A DNA stretch of 49,051 bases from Anaerolineales bacterium (GTDB taxonomy: Bacteria; Chloroflexota; Anaerolineae; Promineifilales; Promineifilaceae), in assembly GCA_011524645.1 (NCBI GenBank), contig WTJY01000201.1:1-49051 (forward strand). Reading direction: 5' to 3'. How positions within the stretch are numbered: the first letter of the stretch is position 1; the number at the start of each line of letters is the position of its first letter. Below, in pieces: positions 23,825-31,019 of this stretch. The notes under the pieces are model-generated. The model saw only the letters and a program-made list of their open reading frames with translations, searched no databases and was not told the origin of the DNA. A program made the position numbers and the translations under genes.

Positions 23825-25822
23825 ATGGAAAACATAACCGGATCACAAAAAGAAGTATCATTTCAGTCAGATTCATTACATTATTTGAAGCTGTTGGCCG
23901 AGAAATACCCTTCGATTCAAGCGGTATCAACAGAGATTATCAAGTTGACGGCACAGTTGCATTTGCCGAAAGGGACAGAGCATTTTGTGTCTGATATTCA
24001 TGGGGCGTATGAGGCATTTTTACATGTGCTAAAAAACGGCTCCGGTTCGATTCGGCGGCGCATCGATGAGATTTTCGCCAATGATTTATCGGAAAAGACG
24101 ATGCGAACCTTGGCGACGCTGATCTATTATCCGGAGCAAAAGATTCCGGCGATGGTGAAAGATGTGGATGATCCGCCCGAATGGTATCGATTAATGTTGT
24201 TTCGCTTGATTCGCTTGGCGCGGGTGATTTCGGCCAAGTATACGCGGGCTACGGTGCGGGAGGCGTTTCCGGCCGCATACGCGGACATTATGGAAGAGTT
24301 GCTTTATCCGCAGGATCAATTGGTGGCACGACAGAGTTACTATCAATCTTTGCTTGAATCGATTGTACAGACAGATCAGGCACGGCCGATTTTGACCGCA
24401 TTGGCTCACCTGATTCAACGATTGTCGATCGCTCATTTGCATATTATCGGGGATATTTATGATCGTGGTCCCGGGGCGCATATTATTATGGACGAGCTGG
24501 AAGCGTACCACTCGTTGGACATTCAGTGGGGGAACCATGATATTGTGTGGATGGGGGCGGCGGCCGGTGGGGAAGCGTGTATCGCGAATGTGATTCGGGT
24601 CGCTTTGCGCTATTCAAATACGGAAACGCTCGAAAATGGGTATGGGATTAGCTTGATTCCATTGGTTTCGTTGGCGATGGATGTATATGGGGACGATCCG
24701 TGTGATCAGTTTATGCCACAAGAGAGTGAGGAATCGGTCGATGGTAAGGTACGAGACGAAAATGAGTTGCGTTTGATCGGCCAGATGCAAAAAGCGATTA
24801 CGATTATTCAGTTTAAGTTAGAAGGGCAGATTATCCAGAGGCGGCCCCATTTTCAGATGGAGGATCGGTTGTTGTTGGATAAGATCGATTATGAGCGGGG
24901 TGTGGTGTGGATTGACGGTCGTGACTATGATTTGATTGATACCCGCTTTCCGACGATTGATCCGGCCGATCCTTATGCCTTAACCGACCAAGAACAGCGG
25001 GTGGTTGATCGGTTGAAATTTTCTTTTCAGCATAGTCAGAAATTACAATCCCATGTTCGCTTTCTCTATGCAAAAGGGAGCATTTATTTGGTACACAACC
25101 ATAATTTGCTCTATCACGGCTGTATTCCTTTTACAAATAAAGGGGAGTTCGCTGGCTTTTTAGCCAATGGACAGGCGTATAAAGGGCGAGAATTTCTTGA
25201 TCGGGTTGACTTACTCTCGCGCCAAGCATTTTTTGCGACCGATGAAGGTGTGCGCCAATATGGGCAAGATGCGATCTGGTATTTGTGGTGTGGGCCACAA
25301 TCGCCCCTGTTCGGTAAGAGCAAGATGGCGACATTTGAGCGCGCATTTATTGCGGATGAGGGGCTCCATAAAGAGGTGATGAATCCTTATTATGCGCTGC
25401 GGGATGATGTGGAAACGGCCGATTTGATTTTGGAAGCATTTGGGCTAGACCCCCAACGGTCACGCATTATTAATGGGCATGTGCCGGTGAAGGTGAAGAA
25501 AGGGGAGAGCCCGATTAAATCGGGCGGAAAACTATTGGTGATCGATGGGGGCTTTTCCAAAGCGTACCAGAAACATACAGGGATTGCCGGTTACACTTTA
25601 GTAGGGAACTCTTATGGCTTTTTGTTGGCCTCCCATGAACCATTTGAATCAACCGCCAAAGCGATTTATGCAGAGGAAGATATTCACTCGCGCACCGAGA
25701 TTTTGCAGAAGAACGAGATGCGGATTTTGACGAAAGATACCGATATTGGGGTGCAGATTCAGAAACGGATCGATGAGTTGCAGGCGTTGGTGCGGGCTTA
25801 TCAGTTGGGCTTGGTGAGCTAA
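23825..25822 (+). CDS. fbp: Fructose-1,6-bisphosphatase, class 3 (Firmicutes type)
   Basis: A 665-aa metallophosphatase close in length to Bacillus Fbp. Catalytic metal motifs are visible: SDIHG with Asp57 and His59, GDIYDRGPG, and WGNHDIVWMG. The family-specific EHFVSDIHGAYEAFLHVLKN, RIINGHVPVKVKKGESP and VIDGGFSKAYQKHTGIAGY are also present. It removes the 1-phosphate from fructose 1,6-bisphosphate to give fructose 6-phosphate. It follows ppdK, the second gluconeogenic enzyme, on the same strand, though hairpins lie between. No strong ribosome binding site precedes ATG 23825, in keeping with control through the structured leader. Confidence 0.95.
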   Translation: MENITGSQKEVSFQSDSLHYLKLLAEKYPSIQAVSTEIIKLTAQLHLPKGTEHFVSDIHGAYEAFLHVLKNGSGSIRRRIDEIFANDLSEKTMRTLATLIYYPEQKIPAMVKDVDDPPEWYRLMLFRLIRLARVISAKYTRATVREAFPAAYADIMEELLYPQDQLVARQSYYQSLLESIVQTDQARPILTALAHLIQRLSIAHLHIIGDIYDRGPGAHIIMDELEAYHSLDIQWGNHDIVWMGAAAGGEACIANVIRVALRYSNTETLENGYGISLIPLVSLAMDVYGDDPCDQFMPQESEESVDGKVRDENELRLIGQMQKAITIIQFKLEGQIIQRRPHFQMEDRLLLDKIDYERGVVWIDGRDYDLIDTRFPTIDPADPYALTDQEQRVVDRLKFSFQHSQKLQSHVRFLYAKGSIYLVHNHNLLYHGCIPFTNKGEFAGFLANGQAYKGREFLDRVDLLSRQAFFATDEGVRQYGQDAIWYLWCGPQSPLFGKSKMATFERAFIADEGLHKEVMNPYYALRDDVETADLILEAFGLDPQRSRIINGHVPVKVKKGESPIKSGGKLLVIDGGFSKAYQKHTGIAGYTLVGNSYGFLLASHEPFESTAKAIYAEEDIHSRTEILQKNEMRILTKDTDIGVQIQKRIDELQALVRAYQLGLVS

Positions 25823-26400
25823 AATTGGTTGTGACATCGTCATTCTATTCTGGTCTTGTTCAGGATCAATCTTGATGTGGAAAAGTTGAGTTTTTGATTG
25901 TCGCGTCATATAAAATCGACTTGATTGACCTAAGAGCCGTAGTTGAAGTTAGACAAGAAGGTGTGGACGGCTGCGTCTTTTTCCGCCAAACTGCCGCTGA
26001 AGATTTTCATCAATTCATCGGCCGGATAAGCACAGTCGATAGCGGTCGCATCGGCATAGCATTCGTCGCTATAAGCGGGCAATTCAACTTGAGCCAAATC
26101 GAATGTATCATGTATCATCTCAAAAAGTCGTGGTAACTTTAGGTTTCCCTATTTGCTTCAAAATTGGGGATGAAAAAACAGGTGTTTTGAGGAATGAATA
26201 GGATATCCGAGCGTTCTGTCGGTGTAACTTTTTTCAGAACTGGGACGATCTATGGCTTTTTATGATCAGAGCTTTAGGAGACGATGATCTCCCGCCTCAT
26301 CTTGAGGCTTTCATTTCAAATTGAGAATTGCTGCATTTACATCTAAAAATGGTGAAGGTATTGATATTTAAAGCTTATTTGAAAGAAAAGTTGGTGAACA
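25823..26400. other. Intergenic region with one possible small gene
   Basis: 578 bases between fbp and the kinase gene. The only supported content is a possible 62-codon minus-strand gene at 25930-26118 (listed separately). The rest, including 26119-26400, shows no RNA gene, no strong repeat and no clear promoter. Confidence 0.35.
25930..26118 (-). CDS. Possible small acidic protein
   Basis: A 62-aa frame starting MIHDTFDLAQVELPAYSDEC and ending FLSNFNYGS. Composition looks protein-like: acidic, two Cys, no rare-residue runs, and one CGGCCG inside as in real genes here. Upstream bases give only a weak GAG as ribosome site, and a second ATG follows at 26111. It does not match a family I know. 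The opposite strand also has an 80-codon frame with a poor start, so the call is tentative. Confidence 0.35.
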   Translation of the reverse strand: MIHDTFDLAQVELPAYSDECYADATAIDCAYPADELMKIFSGSLAEKDAAVHTFLSNFNYGS

Positions 26401-28242
26401 TTGAGTTCCATGGAAACTAAAGATCTCTCAAGCCCGATTCAGTCAATCCAACACCTTTTGCAAGAAGCTCAGCATCTAATCTACAAAGATTCGGCGCGTG
26501 GGCTTGAGTTAGCTCAGACCGCATTGAAGCACTGGGAGGTGCTTGCGACAAGTCAAGAACTCGCACTAAAAGCGGAAATTTATTTGGTGATCGGCGAACA
26601 TTTTTCGGCATTGACCAATTTTGCCGAATCTTACACCCACTTAAATCAAGCCCTCGCTATTTTTGAGCAGCTGGAAGATATTGAGGGGCGGATTCGTTGC
26701 TTGCATATTCTGCACAACTTGTATTTCCAGTATGGTGAAACAGATGATAGTCTGACCTTTACCTTGCGACTTCTGGAACTGCTACAACAATCACCTGATA
26801 AACGCATGGAGTCGAAAGTTCTGATCGGGTTAGGAACTGTATACAATAAGATTGGAGATTATGAACAAGAGCGCATTACGTACGAACGAGCTGAGGCCAT
26901 TCAACGAGAACTGAATGAGCCGCTCGCTTTAGCTGCGCTCAAGAATAACCAAGCGATGGTCTATATGGCTCTTGAAGAGAGTGACAGAGCGTTTGGTTAT
27001 GTACTGGAATCGCTTGATATTTTGCGTGCCGAAGAAGCAACGTATGGGGTGATTGTGGCGTTGTGCACGGCCGGTGAAATTTGTACCCAACAGCAAAAAT
27101 ATGAGATGGGTGAACAATATTTTCGTCAGGGGGAACAGCTAAGTGAACAGCACCAGTTCGAATCTGGTAAAACCCATGTTTATCATGGACTGTGTGAGCT
27201 TTACATGGCCCAACATGACTATAGACAAGCCAATCAATTGGCCGCCCAAACACTTGAACAAGCCCAAGCGACCAATATGTTGTCGATTGAGGTTTCCGCG
27301 CACAAACTCTTGTCCCAAAGCTATAAACAATTGGGTTCCTATGAAAAAGCGTTGACTCATTTTGAAACATATCATGAGCTCTATAAAAAAAATAATAGTG
27401 AACAGATGCAACGCCGTTTGACCAATTTGCGCGTGGTTTATGAAACAGATCAAGCGCGGAAAAATGCGGAAATTGTTGAGCTAAAGAATGGAGTACTGGA
27501 GCAAGAAATACAGAAACGAGAGGAGGTTGAGCTGTCCCTTCGTGAAATGAATGAAGAGTTGAAAGCATTTGCCCACATGGTGGCACATGACTTGCGGAGC
27601 CCGCTTAGTACGGTAACTGTTACGCTGGAACTCATTTTATTGATGCTGGAAACGTGGCCGGCCGATAAAATCCGTGACCGCTTGGTACGAACCCATGGGG
27701 TAGCGAAACAAACGGCCGGTGTCATCGATGATCTATTGATTTTGGCTATGCCCAATCAAGTCGATGTGCAATTGGAACGAATTGAAACGGCCGTGATTAT
27801 TTCAGATGTGCTTGTCCAGATTGAGCTACTGACCAATCAATATGAAGGTGAGATCATTATGCCTGATGAATGGCATGATGGGATCGGATATGAGCCTTGG
27901 TTGGTCCAGATTTGGAGTAACTTGATTAGTAACGGGATTAAGTATGGGGGGCAGCCGTATCGGATTGAATTAGGGAGCGAGTTGATGTCGAATGATCAGG
28001 TTCGTTATTGGGTAGATGATAATGGTGCAGGCATTCCTGCCGAAAAGCGGGACGAGATCTTTAAACCATTTACACGCTTAAAGCCGGATTGTGTGACAGG
28101 GACCGGATTAGGTTTGACGATTGTGGCTAAGATCGTTGAGCGATTAAACGGCCGGACCGGTATCGAGTCAAGTCCGCTGGGGGGATGTCGCTTTTATTTT
28201 GAGCTACCCAATTCACCAGAAACGGTCATTATGCTTCGTTAA
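26401..28242 (+). CDS. TPR-containing sensor histidine kinase
   Basis: A 613-aa soluble kinase without membrane segments. Residues 1-350 form about seven TPR-like helical repeats (for example YLVIGEHFSALTNFAESY, VLIGLGTVYNKIGDYEQE), then a coiled coil (about 351-383). The kinase core has the H-box AHMVAHDLRSPL with His396, N-box WSNLISNGIKYG, G1 DDNGAGIP, F-box IFKPFTRL and G2 GTGLGLTI. Such proteins sense through protein contacts and pass phosphate to a response regulator, but none is nearby, so it is an orphan. The frame starts at TTG 26401 with GGTG just upstream; ATG 26410 is an alternative. Confidence 0.9.
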   Translation: MSSMETKDLSSPIQSIQHLLQEAQHLIYKDSARGLELAQTALKHWEVLATSQELALKAEIYLVIGEHFSALTNFAESYTHLNQALAIFEQLEDIEGRIRCLHILHNLYFQYGETDDSLTFTLRLLELLQQSPDKRMESKVLIGLGTVYNKIGDYEQERITYERAEAIQRELNEPLALAALKNNQAMVYMALEESDRAFGYVLESLDILRAEEATYGVIVALCTAGEICTQQQKYEMGEQYFRQGEQLSEQHQFESGKTHVYHGLCELYMAQHDYRQANQLAAQTLEQAQATNMLSIEVSAHKLLSQSYKQLGSYEKALTHFETYHELYKKNNSEQMQRRLTNLRVVYETDQARKNAEIVELKNGVLEQEIQKREEVELSLREMNEELKAFAHMVAHDLRSPLSTVTVTLELILLMLETWPADKIRDRLVRTHGVAKQTAGVIDDLLILAMPNQVDVQLERIETAVIISDVLVQIELLTNQYEGEIIMPDEWHDGIGYEPWLVQIWSNLISNGIKYGGQPYRIELGSELMSNDQVRYWVDDNGAGIPAEKRDEIFKPFTRLKPDCVTGTGLGLTIVAKIVERLNGRTGIESSPLGGCRFYFELPNSPETVIMLR

Positions 28243-28302
28243 TAGGCTTTTTGACTGTTTCTGTACGGGGCGGTGCAAGGCAGAGCAAGGGCGGCAGAAT
28301 GC

Positions 28303-28680
28303 CTAGTTGTAAGAGAAGCGACTGCCAGATTGATAAACCTGATTAAACAAGGGGCGCAGTGCGAATGATGTGTCTTGCCAGCGTACAATTTGTCTTGGTA
28401 ATTCGGCCAGCGCTTCTTGGCATAAGGTGTGAAATTGCTCGACATCTGCGGCCGATAAAACGATATGGGCTTCTTCGCCAAGATAGAGGGCATAGAAGTC
28501 TGTGTAGAGTTCGTGGTGGTCTAGCCACTCGGTTAGCATGTGTGTGAGGGTGATGAGATCGGCCGTGCGTAGATCAAACATGTAATAGTCCCACGTCAGG
28601 CGAACATGGCTATTCGGGAGCCGTTCAACGACTTTATCCCAAGTGAGCTCTGCTAAAATTTCTGTTTGCAGTTTACGCAT
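28303..28680 (-). CDS. Unknown protein, possibly related to the 29441-29887 product
   Basis: A 125-aa soluble protein starting MRKLQTEILAELTWDKVVER. The core reads HVRLTWDYYMFDLRTADL, a variable segment, then HIVLSAADVEQFHTLCQEAL. This order (beta strand with WD, a DL helix, an IV strand, then D...F..L...AL) recurs in the 148-aa protein at 29441. It starts eight bases after the stop of the 51-aa Cys-rich gene, with AGAG as ribosome site, so the two form one unit. I recognise no named family with certainty. Confidence 0.7.
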   Translation of the reverse strand: MRKLQTEILAELTWDKVVERLPNSHVRLTWDYYMFDLRTADLITLTHMLTEWLDHHELYTDFYALYLGEEAHIVLSAADVEQFHTLCQEALAELPRQIVRWQDTSFALRPLFNQVYQSGSRFSYN

Positions 28681-28688
28681 CGTAATCT

Positions 28689-28844
28689 CTAGCCTCTCAT
28701 TTTTACGCCATCACACAGGTTCTTTTTGGCGTTGGCTACGCGGCCGCATTTTTTACACACAAAGTTCGGTGCATCGACCAATGAGACATAACTTTTCATG
28801 TTTTTCTTGAGGCTTTTTTTGAGTTTGCAGAGTTCTTTGCTCAT
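28689..28844 (-). CDS. Small Cys-rich protein (zinc-ribbon-like, 51 aa)
   Basis: A 51-aa gene read on the minus strand: it starts MSKELCKLKKSLKKNM and ends VCKKCGRVANAKKNLCDG plus five residues. GGAG stands seven bases before the ATG, an ideal ribosome site. The CxxC and the later Cys, with Lys-rich surroundings and the phrase CGRVAN, resemble short proteins I recall from several phyla with a C-terminal CKKCGRVANKKKNLC motif, likely metal-binding. It is directly upstream of the 28303-28680 gene. Function unknown; redox or metal sensing is a guess. Confidence 0.8.
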   Translation of the reverse strand: MSKELCKLKKSLKKNMKSYVSLVDAPNFVCKKCGRVANAKKNLCDGVKMRG

Positions 28845-28949
28845 TTTTTATCTCCAGATTTGCTTTCACCGATTTATATTGTGCAGGATAACGGCCGGAA
28901 TATCTAGAGAGGGGGTTAAACGTTGTTTTTCGTAGATGTAAATCGATCT

Positions 28950-28963
28950 TTAACCTAGATCAA
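28950..28963. promoter_or_regulatory. FNR/CRP-like site TTAACCTAGATCAA
   Basis: Eight of ten conserved positions of the TTGAT-N4-ATCAA pattern. It lies in the divergent space between the Cys-rich gene and the plus-strand small genes. A near copy, TTGACTTAGATCAA, occurs at 29400. The shared core TAGATCAA supports a common binding protein. Confidence 0.4.
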
Positions 28964-29141
28964 ATTTTTGTTAACGAGTTGTTAGACAACCGCTTGAACC
29001 TGTTTGCAAAATAGGGCTAGCTCTACGCAAATTTCGACTTAACCTCTGCCGTAGTATTTGCTCAAAAGCCATTTTATAGTTGTTTATAGCTCAGGCTCTC
29101 TCTTGGAATGAGCCAGCAAAATGAACAAGGTAGGCAGACTT

Positions 29142-29348
29142 ATGATTTCTATTGCACATAAATTACCAAGCTTCGATGAACAACAACCCTTGCAAATAAC
29201 ATCGACCGATGTCGATAAATTGGTGGGGCAGTATCAAGAAAAAGATGGGTACTCACATCACCGACTCTTAACCCTGCCCGAATCTTCACAGCAGGTTTTG
29301 TTGACCTTTTGGCATTCTAAAAAACATTACCGCCAAGCTCTGAAATAG
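29142..29348 (+). CDS. Small protein of unknown function
   Basis: A 68-aa frame starting MISIAHKLPSFDEQQPLQI, with AAGGTAGG seven bases upstream; an upstream ATG at 29121 would add seven residues. The sequence has mixed charged and aromatic residues and ends WHSKKHYRQALK. No motif is recognised. It lies in the same direction as, and 92 bases before, the 148-aa gene, with an FNR-like site between them. Confidence 0.5.
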   Translation: MISIAHKLPSFDEQQPLQITSTDVDKLVGQYQEKDGYSHHRLLTLPESSQQVLLTFWHSKKHYRQALK

Positions 29349-29399
29349 ACTGAAATGGGCACAAATGTACGCAGTGATCCTGTGATGGATGATGAACGT

Positions 29400-29413
29400 T
29401 TGACTTAGATCAA
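29400..29413 (+). promoter_or_regulatory. FNR/CRP-like site TTGACTTAGATCAA
   Basis: Nine of ten conserved positions of TTGAT-N4-ATCAA, ending 27 bases before ATG 29441. That is too close to the gene for ordinary class II activation, so if real it would act as a repressor site or belong to a leaderless start. Confidence 0.4.
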
Positions 29414-29440
29414 TGGATTAGAATTTAGAGGAGATCAACA

Positions 29441-29887
29441 ATGTGTAACGATATTCACTTTTTAGCGAGAGTGGACCAGATGAGATGGATCGGGATTTGT
29501 GAGCATGACTGCATTCATTTGTGTTGGGATCATTCTGTGCTGTTTATGCACCCCAATGAACTGTCGAAGCTGGGCTGGATTTTGGACCGCAATATGGTGA
29601 TGCAAAATGCGAGTGCCTATAATCAACGGCCGTGGCTTAGGGGGACCGGCCACACAAATCATCAACCAGACAGGCTATTAACTGTGTGGATCGCAAACAA
29701 ATATGCCATTGTTTTTCAACCGGTTGATTTTTTACTGTTCGGCTCTCTTGTGAGCCATGCGCTGGATGAGATCGATCCCTATTATTTGACACAATTAAGT
29801 TCGATTCCGATTGTAATCGAAGAAAAGAGCCACTCTTCATCTGTGCATTACCCATCATCATACTCGGTTCAGTTTTCTAAAAATTAA
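29441..29887 (+). CDS. Unknown Cys/His-rich protein
   Basis: A 148-aa protein starting MCNDIHFLARVDQMRWIGIC, followed by EHDCIHLCWDHSVLFMHPNE, then WIANKYAIVFQPVDFLLFGS, and a Ser/Tyr-rich tail. GGAG stands seven bases before the ATG. Three Cys and several His near the N-terminus could bind a metal. The arrangement of strands and helices is like that of the product at 28303-28680, suggesting a divergent relative. A terminator-like inverted repeat follows at 29929-29959. Confidence 0.7.
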   Translation: MCNDIHFLARVDQMRWIGICEHDCIHLCWDHSVLFMHPNELSKLGWILDRNMVMQNASAYNQRPWLRGTGHTNHQPDRLLTVWIANKYAIVFQPVDFLLFGSLVSHALDEIDPYYLTQLSSIPIVIEEKSHSSSVHYPSSYSVQFSKN

Positions 29888-29928
29888 TCGATCTGAGCCG
29901 ATTTTGTAAATATATGATTTCCTAAATT

Positions 29929-29959
29929 GCCAATCAAGGCAGATCATGATTTGATTGGC
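29929..29959 (+). terminator. Inverted repeat GCCAATCAA/TTGATTGGC
   Basis: Perfect 9-bp arms at 29929-29937 and 29951-29959 with a 13-base spacer, 42 bases after the preceding stop and 64 before the next gene. It may end the preceding transcript or be an operator for the gene that follows. Confidence 0.45.
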
Positions 29960-30022
29960 GTTGTCGTGCGTGATGCGATTACGGCAATTTTTTTAATTTA
30001 AATGACATTGAGAGGTAAAAAA

Positions 30023-30358
30023 ATGATTTCAGTCATGAATCGGATTCCGGTGAACCCTGAGTTTGCCCAAGATTTTGAAGAGCGTTTTAAGGACCGCGCT
30101 GCGTTGGTGGACGGGATGGATGGCTTTGTCGCTTTTCGTTTGCTACGGCCGACTAAACCGGAAGACCCGTATATCGTGATGACCTTTTGGGAATCACAAG
30201 CCCATTTTGAAGCGTGGACCCAATCAGACGAATTTAAAGAAGGACATGCGCGGGCCGGTCGGTTGCCACGTGAAGCCTTTCTGGGGCATCCCAAAATCGA
30301 AGTGATGGAAATTATCCAAGAAGCGGTGGCGGGACAAATCCTCGGGAGCGCATCATAA
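30023..30358 (+). CDS. Antibiotic-biosynthesis-monooxygenase / IsdG-HmoA-like protein
   Basis: A 111-aa ferredoxin-like ABM-fold protein starting MISVMNRIPVNPEFAQDFEE. The pattern FEERFKDR, DGFVAFRLLRP, DPYIVMTFWESQAHFEAW and SDEFKEGH matches the HmoA/IsdG heme-degrading monooxygenase branch; His in the EGH segment fits the expected heme ligand. I chose ATG 30023 because AGAGG lies seven bases upstream; the ORF could be read from 30002. Its stop overlaps the start of the next gene (TAATG), showing translational coupling to a membrane protein. Heme breakdown is inferred from family. Confidence 0.85.
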   Translation: MISVMNRIPVNPEFAQDFEERFKDRAALVDGMDGFVAFRLLRPTKPEDPYIVMTFWESQAHFEAWTQSDEFKEGHARAGRLPREAFLGHPKIEVMEIIQEAVAGQILGSAS

Positions 30359-30708
30359 TGAACCAAATCGGCCGTGTGACGATTGTCTGTGGTGTTTTGC
30401 TCACCCTCGTCGGTCTGGGCGGCCGATTTTTAACCGAAACGACCAGCGTGACCGCATTCATCCCACTCTTTTTCGGGGTGCCTATCGTTGTGTTTGGCGG
30501 GTTAGCCCAGCGTGGAGCGCGGGTGCGACTTTGGGTGATTTTAGCATTGTTCATCGCGGTGTTGGGGGGCTTCGGCTCCGCCAATGTGATTCCGGACTTG
30601 CGTGAGGGGGCCGCTTTTTCCGCATCTGTTTTGTCGCGTGGGGGGATGTTGTTGATCTGTGGCGTGTTGAGCGTGTGGCAGATTCGTTGGTTATGGGCCA
30701 ATCGATAG
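30358..30708 (+). CDS. Small membrane protein coupled to the HmoA-like gene
   Basis: A 116-aa protein with four hydrophobic segments: VTIVCGVLLTLVGLGG, FIPLFFGVPIVVFGGLA, LWVILALFIAVLGGFG and MLLICGVLSVWQIRW. Its ATG overlaps the previous stop by one base, so both are made from one message. It resembles generic small four-helix integral proteins; no family name is certain. A partner role with the heme monooxygenase-like protein is inferred from coupling. Confidence 0.75.
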   Translation: MNQIGRVTIVCGVLLTLVGLGGRFLTETTSVTAFIPLFFGVPIVVFGGLAQRGARVRLWVILALFIAVLGGFGSANVIPDLREGAAFSASVLSRGGMLLICGVLSVWQIRWLWANR

Positions 30709-31019
30709 ACTGATTTAGGGCGCGGGAGCTAAGACATAAGGGTCGATGATGTAGCCCCATACGGTATGATTAACGGGGAGCGGTTGATCACCAATAAGAA
30801 CAATCAGACACGATGAGCTAGGGAAAAACGAGATGAGAAGACAAAAAGAAAAGATTGCGGACGCTCTAACCACCAATGATTTATGAGAATTGATGCAACG
30901 TCGGGTGCCACCGATTGTGTTTTAGCATTGGCTCTGCGATTCCAGACCCCAAGGGTTTTGAATGCGGGTGGTGCTTCATTGATTTCAACTAAAACCCTTC
31001 GGGTCTTGGGCGCGTCCCC
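30709..31019. other. Intergenic space between convergent genes
   Basis: 311 bases. The right end holds the hairpin at 30944-31006. On the minus strand a frame without a good start ends in LIGDQPLPVNHTVWGYIIDP and a stop at 30715-30717; it may be a gene remnant or chance. Nothing else is seen. Confidence 0.35.
30944..31006 (-). terminator. 63-bp hairpin 3' of the ABC operon
   Basis: AGACCCCAAGGGTTT (30944-30958) and AAACCCTTCGGGTCT (30992-31006) are inverted arms with one mismatch. The element begins 14 bases past the permease stop and matches the layout found at 461-522. Confidence 0.55.

Noticed and set aside
25894-26136. 80-codon plus-strand frame
   Set aside because: Non-ATG start without ribosome site and a less protein-like composition than the opposite frame.
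27163-27176. GTTCGAATCTGG resembling a tRNA T-arm
   Set aside because: It lies inside the TPR kinase frame and no acceptor, D or anticodon arms can be drawn around it.
26939-27586. 215-codon minus-strand frame
   Set aside because: It is antisense to the TPR part of the histidine kinase, which has clear motifs; the composition is shadow-like.
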